In this document: in pieces, positions 1 through 6,111 of the stretch
Position numbering within the stretch: the first letter of the stretch is position 1
How the letters are laid out: each line of letters starts with the position of its first letter
Origin: Flavobacteriales bacterium
GTDB lineage: Bacteria; Bacteroidota; Bacteroidia; Flavobacteriales_D; Crocinitomicaceae
Reading direction: 5' to 3'
Assembly (NCBI GenBank): GCA_947458985.1
Contig: CANHBA010000135.1
Coordinates: 1-6,112, forward strand
DNA length: 6,112 bases
Translations under genes and position numbers: made by a program
The notes under the pieces: model-generated
Told to the model about the DNA's origin: nothing
What the model saw: the letters and a program-made list of their open reading frames with translations, nothing else
Database searches by the model: none

Positions 1-372
1 ATTAGGGGTGCGCTTGCCAGTAATTTTGTTGTAATAGGAGCCTTCTCCTTTGACGATTTCTTTGAAGCGGTTGCGCACTTCTTGTTTGGTCCAACCGATG
101 AGTTTGGCAAAAGCAGCGGTGTCGAGATTGACAATGCTGTCCTCGACCATCATGAGGTTGTAGTAGGTTTGGTTGGTAACGATTTTTTTGCCGTTGCGGT
201 CGAAGATCACGCCCCTTGGCGGGAAGATTTCTTTGCGTTTTTCGGCAATTTCTTGAGCGCGGAGTGTCCAGGTGTCGTCCATGACTTGCATATAAAACAA
301 GCGAACGAGGTAGATGCCTACCACCAAAAAGATGAAACTGAGAATGACATTTCTGCGCGCGTCTAGGTTCAT
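1..372 (-). CDS. mrdA: Penicillin-binding protein 2 (elongasome transpeptidase), N-terminal part
   Basis: This is the N-terminal 124 residues of a class B penicillin-binding protein; the gene continues beyond the left edge. I translated it from the reverse complement and the frame stays open to base 1. The protein has a short cytoplasmic start, one membrane anchor at about residues 9-27, and then the hallmark start of the PBP2 pedestal domain, PPRGVIFDRNGK (residues 51-62), whose R-G pair is conserved in class B PBPs. The catalytic SxxK, SxN and KTG motifs lie outside the window. In the family, PBP2 crosslinks peptidoglycan in the periplasm during cell elongation, together with RodA and MreC/MreD. 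Its ATG overlaps the mreD stop as ATGA, so translation is probably coupled to mreD. PBP3/FtsI is an alternative by domain type, but the mreC-mreD context argues strongly for PBP2. Confidence 0.93.
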   Translation of the reverse strand, partial: MNLDARRNVILSFIFLVVGIYLVRLFYMQVMDDTWTLRAQEIAEKRKEIFPPRGVIFDRNGKKIVTNQTYYNLMMVEDSIVNLDTAAFAKLIGWTKQEVRNRFKEIVKGEGSYYNKITGKRTPN

Positions 373-884
373 TTTTTCTGTTTGCTATTCAAAATGAAAC
401 TTTGAATGAGAAGCGCTAACAAGAAGGAAAGCCCTCCGCTTAGCAATGTTTTTTGCAGGATGAAACCCAAACGACCGATTTCGAAAATTTCGAGTAAAAA
501 GAACCAAAATGTATGTAAACCAAGGAGAATACCGTAAACAACAGTGAACCAATTAGAACCCATGTCTTGGGAGGTAGGCTCTTTAAGTGGGTCGTAACCC
601 TCGCGTGGCCCGTAGAATTTAAAAACGATTGGTCGTAAATAAGCCATTAAGACAAGTGAGGAGGTGTTGAGCCCGTAAGTATTGGAAAAGATGTCGATGA
701 CCAAACCCATTAAAAACGCAATACCCATGATTGGGATCACGGTAAGCTCAAAAGGCAGCAACATAATAAAAAGCGGCTGGATCATGAGGTGGATACCAAA
801 ACCGATATTCAGTTGGTTAAAGACCAAAGCTTGCAAAAATGCAAAAACGACGAAGCGGATGATATGTTTGTAAACAACGTTCAT
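369..884 (-). CDS. mreD: Rod shape-determining protein MreD
   Basis: This is a 171-residue, very hydrophobic protein with about five or six membrane segments (roughly residues 10-24, 33-50, 52-68, 72-88, 112-132 and 142-163). The stretch around residues 57-75 (FLMGLVIDIFSNTYGLN) fits the conserved MreD pattern of G-x-x-x-D followed by a Gly-Leu turn. In the family, MreD is an inner-membrane component of the elongasome that works with MreC, RodA and PBP2. The gene starts 3 bp after the mreC stop and ends in an ATGA overlap with mrdA, so the three genes form one transcription unit. MreD is poorly conserved in sequence, so the call rests on length, topology and gene order together. The length is normal for the family. 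Confidence 0.9.
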   Translation of the reverse strand: MNVVYKHIIRFVVFAFLQALVFNQLNIGFGIHLMIQPLFIMLLPFELTVIPIMGIAFLMGLVIDIFSNTYGLNTSSLVLMAYLRPIVFKFYGPREGYDPLKEPTSQDMGSNWFTVVYGILLGLHTFWFFLLEIFEIGRLGFILQKTLLSGGLSFLLALLIQSFILNSKQKK

Positions 885-887
885 GGC

Positions 888-1727
888 TTATTCATCTTCT
901 GGAATGCGGGCTTCTAAGGCGGTTTGCTCTGCTAAATGCAGGTTTTTAATTACGTACACCCTTTGCAAACGGCGGTAGTCTGCTGCAAAACGAATTTCTA
1001 CTTTCCAAAGCGCTTGCCCTTCGATTGGTTCTGTGTGACTTACTTTACCAACTGGGATGCCTTTCGGAAAAATACCTGATCCTCCGCGCGTTTCAACTTT
1101 TGACCATTTTTTGATGCGAAGGTCGTTGTTGATACCGGTGATCATGCCATAGCGCGCGTCTACACCGTCCCATTTGAGTAAGCCCGGCAGATCGGTTTTT
1201 TTCATGTGGATGCTGACATCGATATTGATGTCTTTGGTGAGCACCGTTTTAACCAAGCTGTAGTGCTTACTAGCATAGTGAATAACACCCACAACTCCTT
1301 GCTGACAAAAGACACCCATGCCGCGTTTGATGCCCTGAGCCGTACCTACGTTGAGTGTAAAATAGTTGTTGCTGCGATCGATGCTAGAGTTAATGACCTC
1401 TGCAGGAATGTAGGTGTATTGCTGCTCGTAGATGGTGTCGTTGACCTTGACTTTTGACCTTGACAGCTGGTACATGAATTGGGGCTGTCTTTTCCGCCAA
1501 TAGATGTTCTCCCATTGCAGTTGAGAGTTGTTTTTGCTGAGGTTGAAATGTTTGGTGAGGTCGTGCTCCCATTCGAGGAATTGAACAGCGATATTGTTGT
1601 TGGTGGTAAGGAATTGATTGCGCGGAAAACTCAGGTAGGTGACATACCATGTGAGTGCTAAAATTTGCAGCACAGCAAAGACCAAGAAGATCCGGAAACG
1701 TTGCAAAAAAGCGATGAGATTGCGCAT
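888..1727 (-). CDS. mreC: Rod shape-determining protein MreC
   Basis: This 279-residue protein has a short basic N-terminus, one membrane anchor at about residues 12-31, and a periplasmic region. A Gln/Asn-rich, probably helical linker (about 38-95) takes the place of the MreC coiled coil. The beta-barrel domain follows from about residue 105. Diagnostic stretches are the segment ending NYFTLNVGTAQGIKRGMGV, then QQGVVGVI, and later GSGIFPKGIPVGKV, which match the MreC pattern. MreC is the periplasmic scaffold that activates PBP2/RodA in the elongasome. The gene heads the mreC-mreD-mrdA operon. mreB, the usual upstream partner, is not adjacent: a divergent gene starts 26 bp away. A near-consensus promoter directly precedes the ATG, suggesting that the mRNA has almost no leader. 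Confidence 0.94.
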   Translation of the reverse strand: MRNLIAFLQRFRIFLVFAVLQILALTWYVTYLSFPRNQFLTTNNNIAVQFLEWEHDLTKHFNLSKNNSQLQWENIYWRKRQPQFMYQLSRSKVKVNDTIYEQQYTYIPAEVINSSIDRSNNYFTLNVGTAQGIKRGMGVFCQQGVVGVIHYASKHYSLVKTVLTKDINIDVSIHMKKTDLPGLLKWDGVDARYGMITGINNDLRIKKWSKVETRGGSGIFPKGIPVGKVSHTEPIEGQALWKVEIRFAADYRRLQRVYVIKNLHLAEQTALEARIPEDE

Positions 1728-1749
1728 AAGAGCAAAGATAGTAAATTTG
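1719..1749 (+). promoter_or_regulatory. Candidate Bacteroidota promoter for the zinc-finger/GNAT gene
   Basis: TAAATTTG (1742-1749) is an exact match to the -7 consensus TAnnTTTG. ATTG (1719-1722) supplies a -33 TTG with a 19-bp spacer, close to ideal. The start ATG at 1754 follows the -7 element by only 4 bases, so the transcript would be leaderless or nearly so. The -33 element lies within the first codons of mreC, and the -7 element is one base away from the opposing mreC -7 element. Confidence 0.6.
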
Positions 1750-1768
1750 ACCCATGCTACACCTCAAA
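1733..1768 (-). promoter_or_regulatory. Candidate Bacteroidota promoter for mreC-mreD-mrdA
   Basis: On the minus strand, TATCTTTG (1733-1740) matches the TAnnTTTG -7 consensus exactly. A TTTG (1765-1768) sits upstream as a possible -33 element, with a 24-bp spacer that is a little longer than usual. Transcription would begin at about the mreC ATG (1727), giving a leaderless or very short-leader mRNA. The -33 element lies inside the first codons of the divergent gene. The -7 match is seen directly; promoter activity is inferred. Confidence 0.5.
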
Positions 1769-2491
1769 GAAACCTGCGAATTATGTGCAAAAATATTAAC
1801 TAAAGATTCTTCCGAGGCCTTTATCTGCTCTTATGAATGCACGTATTGTGCGGCATGCGCAAATGAGCGCTTGAAACGCGTCTGTCCTAATTGCGATGGC
1901 GACCTTCAAAAACGCCCATCTAGAAAGAAAAAAGAGCTCATTTTCCCGGATCAAAATACGCAAATTTCTACTGATCGCTTGCGCTTGATCCCATTTGATC
2001 AAAATACATATGATGACATTTTTGCACATGCCTCGAAGCAAGAAATCATGCAAATTTTTGGCCATCAAAACAACGAAGAATACGAACTCGAATGCAGTCG
2101 TTACAAAGGTGGTTTTTCAACGTACAATTTGACCATACAATTTTTTCAATTAGTAGAGAAAAGCAGCAATTTGGTCATCGGTTGGGCGGGTTATCACTCC
2201 TGGGCCAAGCAGCACCACCGCGCAGAACTTTTCTACAGTTTGAAAGCCGATGGCTTCAAAAGAAAAGGGTACATGAAAGAAGCGCTCATTCCCATTTTAG
2301 ACTTCGGGAAAAACGAAATGCAACTCCGCAGAATTGAAGCGTTTGTGGCTACAGATAATATTGCGTCGAATCGCTTAATGGAAATCTTTGGTTTTCAAAA
2401 AGAAACGACCGTCAAACACCGTTATCAATTTGGTGATGAGGTAGATACCGACAATGTGTACAGTTTGTTTCCGAATCTTGAGTATCAGTAA
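1754..2491 (+). CDS. DUF1272-type zinc-binding domain fused to a GNAT N-acetyltransferase
   Basis: This is a 245-residue two-domain protein. Residues 1-55 match the DUF1272 pattern: MLxL start, then cysteines at 8, 11, 25, 29, 32, 35, 44 and 47, with an ICSxECT core, CPNC and a closing RP. The eight cysteines would suit two zinc sites. A basic linker (about 54-62) leads to a GNAT domain of the RimJ/RimL kind: STDRLRLIPF at 72-81, the strand NLVIGWAGYH at 139-148, the acetyl-CoA-binding stretch GFKRKGYMKEAL at 167-178, and DNIASNRLMEIFGF at 201-214. GNAT proteins of this type transfer acetyl groups from acetyl-CoA to protein N-termini or small amines; the substrate here is unknown. DUF1272 has no known function and usually occurs as a small stand-alone protein. 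No frameshift is needed to join the two parts. The gene ends 4 bp from the convergent permease gene. Confidence 0.88.
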   Translation: MLHLKETCELCAKILTKDSSEAFICSYECTYCAACANERLKRVCPNCDGDLQKRPSRKKKELIFPDQNTQISTDRLRLIPFDQNTYDDIFAHASKQEIMQIFGHQNNEEYELECSRYKGGFSTYNLTIQFFQLVEKSSNLVIGWAGYHSWAKQHHRAELFYSLKADGFKRKGYMKEALIPILDFGKNEMQLRRIEAFVATDNIASNRLMEIFGFQKETTVKHRYQFGDEVDTDNVYSLFPNLEYQ

Positions 2492-2495
2492 AGGT

Positions 2496-3242
2496 TTACA
2501 AATCTTGCCTTTTCAAAACTTGCAAGCCAATGAAAGCGAAGACAATAATTTGAAATAACGCAAATAAAGTCTTCTGGTAATACAAATAAGTAATGCTGCT
2601 CGTTGAATCGCTAAATGCACTCAAAGCCGGAACCCCAATCGCAGATTCTACAATTGATGCCGCAAAGGAAAAAACAAAGAACAATAAAATCCCTACAATT
2701 TTACCTTTGGTGGTAATGACAGCTGTTGTGAGTGTGACGTAATAAGCTAGAATTGTAAAGACGAACATCAGTAAAAACGGAAAAATGTCTCCAAAACCAA
2801 ATTCGCCAACTATGTTTTTCATGGCAGATACAAATTCTTCGGTGTAAACTGTCAAAAAAGTAAGCGCCGGGATAAGTAGCACCAAAAAAGTAGCAAGGAA
2901 ACAGGTGAGAATCGTTGCGCCCACCTTCACAAAATAGTATTTCTCACGCGACACACCACTGGCAAAAATCAGGCCCATTACTTTGTTGTTGTAGTCCAAG
3001 TTCAATAAACGAAATGGATACAGCAACGAAAAAGCCCACATACCTATTCCGCTAAATATCACGAGCAACATGACTAAAGACATGAAATTCGAATTAGAAA
3101 TATCAAATAATCCTTCAATGAATCCGATTCCAAAAAAAGTGGAAAGCGATGTCATGATGATTAGAATTCCGATAATCAATAAATAGGTTTTGTCGTTGCG
3201 ATTTTTATACAACTCCATTTTAAAAATATCTCGTAGTTTCAT
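2496..3242 (-). CDS. ABC-2 type transporter permease
   Basis: This 248-residue membrane protein has about six hydrophobic segments (roughly residues 20-40, 54-76, 105-131, 153-176, 181-200 and 222-242). It begins with an amphipathic, basic stretch (residues 1-18) typical of ABC-2 permeases. Between the second and third segments lies GVSREKYYFVK (96-106), resembling the Gly-x-Ser-Arg coupling region common in this superfamily. It should form the membrane channel for the ATPase encoded 8 bp upstream on the same strand. The substrate cannot be read from the sequence; related two-gene exporters handle peptides, antibiotics or ions. I do not recognise a specific subfamily, and no accessory protein or sensor kinase is encoded next to it. 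Confidence 0.8.
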   Translation of the reverse strand: MKLRDIFKMELYKNRNDKTYLLIIGILIIMTSLSTFFGIGFIEGLFDISNSNFMSLVMLLVIFSGIGMWAFSLLYPFRLLNLDYNNKVMGLIFASGVSREKYYFVKVGATILTCFLATFLVLLIPALTFLTVYTEEFVSAMKNIVGEFGFGDIFPFLLMFVFTILAYYVTLTTAVITTKGKIVGILLFFVFSFAASIVESAIGVPALSAFSDSTSSITYLYYQKTLFALFQIIVFAFIGLQVLKRQDL

Positions 3243-3250
3243 ATTGCTTC

Positions 3251-4126
3251 TTATTTGATAAGTTCTGCGAATTTGCTTTCTTTTTTGATCTGACTAAATT
3301 CTAGCCCTTTCTCGACACTTTGTTTAAATAGCGTTTTGTATGCTTTTTCATCGAGTTCAAATTTGATTAAATGATCATGAACTTCGAATGGTATAGTGTT
3401 TTGCTGCAATAAATCTATAAATGCTTGCTGATCATTGACTTCAACGCGATAAATAAAGTTCTGCGCTTCATTGTTCAGGTCAAAAACAGCACTGAAATCC
3501 CCATTGGATAGCACCAAAACTTTGTCTGAAAGCGATTCGATATCATCTTGTATATGGCTAGAAATCAGAATGGTTCGGCCTTGATTTTTCAGATCAATCA
3601 AATAATTTTTGAACCAATTGACGCTTTTGGCGTCTAAGCCTCGAAAGGGCTCGTCAAAAATCAAAATCTCCGCGTCATTCATAATAGAAATGAGTAAAAT
3701 CAATTTTTTATGCATCCCTAATGAAAAGGTACTCACCTTTTTGTCAAGACTGTCCTCAATTTCGAGTTCACTGGCAAGTTTCAAGGCTTGTGCTTCGTCG
3801 AATCCGCCGCGCAAGCCGCCAAAATAGCGCAAGTTAAAAAGTCCAGTATGGCTTTTGTACAATTCTAAATCATCCAGTACAATTCCGACTTTTGAAAGTG
3901 TTTGAAAATTTTTCTTGATGTCGTTGCCATCGATCTCAATAACTCCTTTGTAATTAATAATAATATTGGTCAGCGCTTTAAAAAAGGTGGTTTTCCCTGC
4001 GCCATTTTTTCCGACAATTCCGTAAATTTTTCCTTGCTCAAAATCTATTTTTGAGATATTCAGCACTTTTCTAGTCTGATAAGAAAATTGCAGATTTTCA
4101 ACTTTTATTTTCATAGTAACTTGCAT
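3251..4126 (-). CDS. ABC transporter ATP-binding protein (ABC-2 exporter)
   Basis: This is a 291-residue ATPase that powers the permease encoded immediately downstream. Visible motifs are Walker A GKNGAGKT (39-46), a signature loop FSLGMHKKL (134-142), Walker B ILIFDEP (154-160), the D-loop GLDA (163-166) and the switch histidine H191 in SSH. The SLGM form of the signature is usual in BcrA-like exporters. The usual Q-loop glutamine is not evident in VGIVLDDLEL (80-89), a region that also often varies in this subfamily. Residues from about 220 onwards form a C-terminal extension, probably a small regulatory or dimerisation domain. Two starts are possible: ATG at 4126, or ATG at 4114, which gives MKIKVENL. 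The second looks like the more typical N-terminus, so the first four residues are uncertain. Confidence 0.92.
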   Translation of the reverse strand: MQVTMKIKVENLQFSYQTRKVLNISKIDFEQGKIYGIVGKNGAGKTTFFKALTNIIINYKGVIEIDGNDIKKNFQTLSKVGIVLDDLELYKSHTGLFNLRYFGGLRGGFDEAQALKLASELEIEDSLDKKVSTFSLGMHKKLILLISIMNDAEILIFDEPFRGLDAKSVNWFKNYLIDLKNQGRTILISSHIQDDIESLSDKVLVLSNGDFSAVFDLNNEAQNFIYRVEVNDQQAFIDLLQQNTIPFEVHDHLIKFELDEKAYKTLFKQSVEKGLEFSQIKKESKFAELIK

Positions 4127-4141
4127 TCGTAATCTAGCTAA

Positions 4142-4173
4142 TTTAGTAGCTTTATTTTAAAATTATAGATTTA
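4142..4173 (+). promoter_or_regulatory. Possible promoter for the PAP2 gene pair
   Basis: TAGATTTA (4166-4173) matches the TAnnTTTG -7 consensus except for the last base. A TTTA (4142-4145) lies 20 bp upstream as a weak -33 element. Transcription would start about 10 bases before the ATG at 4188. The 61-bp AT-rich gap (4127-4187) must also hold the promoter of the divergent ABC genes, for which only a one-mismatch -7 (TAAATTAG, minus strand, 4138-4145) is visible. Confidence 0.3.
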
Positions 4174-4187
4174 ACAATCAAAATTTG

Positions 4188-4781
4188 ATGCGCTACCCCA
4201 ATATCATCCTTTTCTTTTTCTTCCTGCTTTTTTTTGTAGGAAAAACAGCCACCGCCCAAAACCTCGACATCGATTTACTTCGAAAAATCAACTTGGATCG
4301 AAATCCATCCTTGGACCCTACATTTAAATTCGTCACCAATTCTGTATCGCCAATTGGATTGGGCGCTCCGTTAATTGTAACGTCTATTGGTTTTATTCAA
4401 AAAGACAACACGCTCAAAAACAAGGGGTATTACATCGGCGCCACGCTCCTTACCTCGGCAGTTTTAACGACTACCTTAAAGTTTGCAATTGATAGAGACC
4501 GCCCTTTTGTGACTTATCCAGACATTCAAAAACTTACCGGCGCCGGCAGTCCGTCTTTCCCTTCAGGGCACACCTCTGAAGCCTTTGCAACAGCAACTTC
4601 ATTAAGTTTGGCTTTTCCAAAATGGTATGTCATTGCCCCGTCTTTTTTGTGGGCAGGTGCCGCGGGTTACTCGCGCATGCATTTAGGTGTTCACTACCCG
4701 ACTGACGTACTCGTTGGTGCGCTCATTGGCAGCGGCAGCGCTTGGTTGTGTCATGAACTAAACAAGAGGTATTTCAAATGA
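4188..4781 (+). CDS. PAP2-family phosphatase, exported or membrane-bound
   Basis: This 197-residue protein carries the complete PAP2 (type 2 phosphatidic acid phosphatase) signature: motif 1 KFAIDRDRP (98-106), motif 2 FPSGH (124-128) and motif 3 SRMHLGVHYPTD (162-173). The predicted catalytic residues are H128, H169 and D173. The N-terminus looks like a signal peptide, with a hydrophobic stretch at 6-17 and likely cleavage after TATA (A23). Several further hydrophobic segments suggest a membrane-embedded enzyme with its active site on the periplasmic face. Family members dephosphorylate lipid phosphates such as phosphatidic acid, undecaprenyl pyrophosphate or lipid A; the substrate here is unknown. 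I chose ATG 4188 over the in-frame TTG at 4185. The stop overlaps the next gene as ATGA, implying translational coupling. Confidence 0.92.
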   Translation: MRYPNIILFFFFLLFFVGKTATAQNLDIDLLRKINLDRNPSLDPTFKFVTNSVSPIGLGAPLIVTSIGFIQKDNTLKNKGYYIGATLLTSAVLTTTLKFAIDRDRPFVTYPDIQKLTGAGSPSFPSGHTSEAFATATSLSLAFPKWYVIAPSFLWAGAAGYSRMHLGVHYPTDVLVGALIGSGSAWLCHELNKRYFK

Positions 4782-5563
4782 TATCATTTCTACAACAACT
4801 CAAATTCCGCAATGAAACCATGTTTTATTTCGGTGTGGCATGTCTGGTACTTTCCGTGCTTTTTTTGATTTTAGCCAAAACGACAACCACCCAAGTTTAT
4901 GGGGTAAACGCTTGGTATAAACCCTTTAAATTTGCTTTTTCTACCTTGACTTTTGCTTGGGCAATGGCATGGTATTGTGCTTATTTACCGAATTTCAATG
5001 TGTCGCTCTTTAATTGGACAGTCATTATTTTGTTGGGCTTTGAGATTGCCTATATAGCTTTGCAAGCAGGCAGAGGACAGTTGTCGCATTATAACTTGAG
5101 TACGCCAGTTTATTCCGTGCTATTTTCAATGATGGCACTTGCAGCTTCTGCTGTTACTATCTATACAGCCTATGTAGGTTTTCTATTTTTTAGCAATAGT
5201 TTTCCTGAACTCCCCGCTTATTACGTGTGGGCGATCCGCTTGTCTATCGTTTTGTTTGTCATCTTCTCCTTTGAAGGCTTTGCTATGGGGTCGCGCCTGA
5301 GCCACACCGTTGGCGCGCAAAATGACAACTCGAATTTATTTATCCTGGGCTGGAGCAAAACCGTCGGCGACCTCAGAGTAGCGCATTTCATTGGCATGCA
5401 TGCGCTGCAGGTGTTGCCTGTGTTATCGTTTTATGTTTTGAAGAATACCAAGCTCACAATTTTAATGGCCATCATCTATGGTCTTTTGGCGCTGTCAACG
5501 CTTATTCAAGCGTTGAAGGGGAAGCCGTTGTTGGGAGGGAAGGGGAATACAGAGGTGGTGTAG
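4778..5563 (+). CDS. Seven-helix integral membrane protein of unknown function
   Basis: This 261-residue protein has about seven membrane segments (roughly residues 16-33, 50-70, 79-97, 112-135, 150-171, 202-220 and 226-246). I recognise no characterised family, but it has motif-like stretches that resemble uncharacterised bacterial membrane proteins: NAWYKPFKF (44-52), an intramembrane E89 followed by QAGRGQLSHYN (96-106), and GDLRVAHFIGMHALQVLP (197-214). Histidines H104, H203 and H208 and residues E89, R99 and D198 lie near predicted membrane borders and could bind a metal, haem or lipid head group; that is speculation. The ATG overlaps the PAP2 stop by 4 bp, so the two products are probably made together and may act on the same envelope substrate. 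A later ATG at residue 15 would remove only the short cytoplasmic start. A real gene is near certain; its function is unknown. Confidence 0.82.
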   Translation: MISFLQQLKFRNETMFYFGVACLVLSVLFLILAKTTTTQVYGVNAWYKPFKFAFSTLTFAWAMAWYCAYLPNFNVSLFNWTVIILLGFEIAYIALQAGRGQLSHYNLSTPVYSVLFSMMALAASAVTIYTAYVGFLFFSNSFPELPAYYVWAIRLSIVLFVIFSFEGFAMGSRLSHTVGAQNDNSNLFILGWSKTVGDLRVAHFIGMHALQVLPVLSFYVLKNTKLTILMAIIYGLLALSTLIQALKGKPLLGGKGNTEVV

Positions 5564-5751
5564 ATATGTTCTCTTAAAAGATTCTGTATTTCTACTGAAG
5601 CTCATTTACATTTCTTTACTATTTACAGGCTTGATTGACATCATTGCACACCTTTTCGTACAATACGGGTCAAAATTATCGTTAGCATTTACATACTAGA
5701 TTTTGAATTTAGATTTCAAATTTGGTAAAAATGAACTAATAGCTTAATTTT
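5564..5751. other. Non-coding stretch before the RelE-like gene
   Basis: This is a 188-bp AT-rich stretch with no supported gene. Its right end holds the promoter described separately. Just upstream of that are a 6-bp inverted repeat (TTTGAA 5702-5707 and TTCAAA 5715-5720, 7-bp spacer) and a direct repeat of TAGATTT (5697-5703 and 5710-5716, 13 bp apart). I see no convincing rho-independent terminator after the seven-helix gene. Confidence 0.5.
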
Positions 5752-5752
5752 G
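5721..5752 (+). promoter_or_regulatory. Strong Bacteroidota promoter overlapping the start of the RelE-like gene
   Basis: TTTG (5721-5724) and TAATTTTG (5745-5752) match both halves of the Bacteroidota consensus exactly, with a 20-bp spacer. The last base of the -7 element is the first base of the GTG annotated as the start codon, so transcription should begin a few bases inside the open reading frame. Either the true start is further downstream or another promoter makes the full-length mRNA. Confidence 0.6.
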
Positions 5753-6111
5753 TGAAACGAAAGGCGAAGATAATTAGAACCAATGAGGAAGGGACAGTGG
5801 CTGTTTGTATTGATGTTCAAAATTTTAAACCAATTCTTGAATTTCTTACAAAGGATACGCGCCACAAGAAGAAGTTTAATTTTATCGTTAACCTAGTTCT
5901 TTATCGGATCCGAAATACGGAGGTGTATGACAAGGAGGATATCAATAAAAAAAGTAAAGGTGTTACAGCCATGAAATTTTTTAAAGGACAATCTAACGAT
6001 AGGATATACTGTAAAGAACTAACCAGAAAAGATAAAACTTTTGTGATCATTATGGCTGAACTTCTCGAAAAGAAAAAAACGCAAGGGATCAACCAAAAAA
6101 CCAAAAAATAG
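5752..6111 (+). CDS. Small basic protein, probable RelE/HigB-like toxin, possibly truncated
   Basis: This is a 119-residue, lysine-rich protein. The C-terminal half (about 70-111) reads GVTAMKFF, NDRIYCKE, a hydrophobic beta strand FVIIMAELL (97-105) and EKKKTQ (106-111). This order fits RelE/HigB-fold mRNA interferases of type II toxin-antitoxin systems, in which basic residues near the end contact RNA. The N-terminal half (about 1-60) shows no motif I recognise. The GTG start at 5752 is the only one giving the full frame, because a TAG lies four codons upstream; it overlaps the promoter -7 element. The next in-frame candidate is GTG 5797. The end is odd: a tandem CCAAAAAA repeat directly precedes the TAG, and related toxins usually run further. 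An antitoxin gene would be expected just downstream, outside the window. The family call is tentative and rests on remembered motifs. Confidence 0.5.
   Translation: MKRKAKIIRTNEEGTVAVCIDVQNFKPILEFLTKDTRHKKKFNFIVNLVLYRIRNTEVYDKEDINKKSKGVTAMKFFKGQSNDRIYCKELTRKDKTFVIIMAELLEKKKTQGINQKTKK
6093..6108 (+). repeat. Tandem 8-bp repeat CCAAAAAA x2 at the 3' end of the RelE-like gene
   Basis: Two perfect, adjacent copies of CCAAAAAA (6093-6100 and 6101-6108) lie immediately before the TAG stop. Eight bases is not a multiple of three, so gain or loss of one copy shifts the frame. Removing one copy would open the frame through the present stop (reading N-Q-K-I). Confidence 0.85.

Noticed and set aside
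82..366. A 94-codon plus-strand open frame opposite the PBP2 gene
   Set aside because: It is antisense to a clearly recognisable PBP2 N-terminus and has no motif of its own.
1390..1767. A 125-codon minus-strand open frame overlapping mreC
   Set aside because: It lies in another frame of mreC, shows no recognisable domain and has a composition unlike a real protein, whereas the mreC frame has clear family motifs.
2492..2495. Possible shared bidirectional terminator between the GNAT and permease genes
   Set aside because: The gap is 4 bp and I saw no strong hairpin with flanking T-runs across the two gene ends.
2496..4126. A bacteriocin or antibiotic-resistance locus built around the ABC genes
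   Set aside because: There is only an ATPase and a permease, with no precursor peptide, modification enzyme or sensor kinase nearby, so the substrate cannot be assigned.
5564..5650. Possible terminator hairpin after the seven-helix gene (AAGCT near 5600 with GGCTT near 5630)
   Set aside because: The stem is only five base pairs including a wobble, the loop is long and no T-run follows.
5671..5678. Minus-strand TAATTTTG, an exact -7 match pointing back into the seven-helix gene
   Set aside because: There is no TTG at a suitable -33 distance and no minus-strand gene to serve. An eight-base degenerate motif is expected by chance in such AT-rich DNA.
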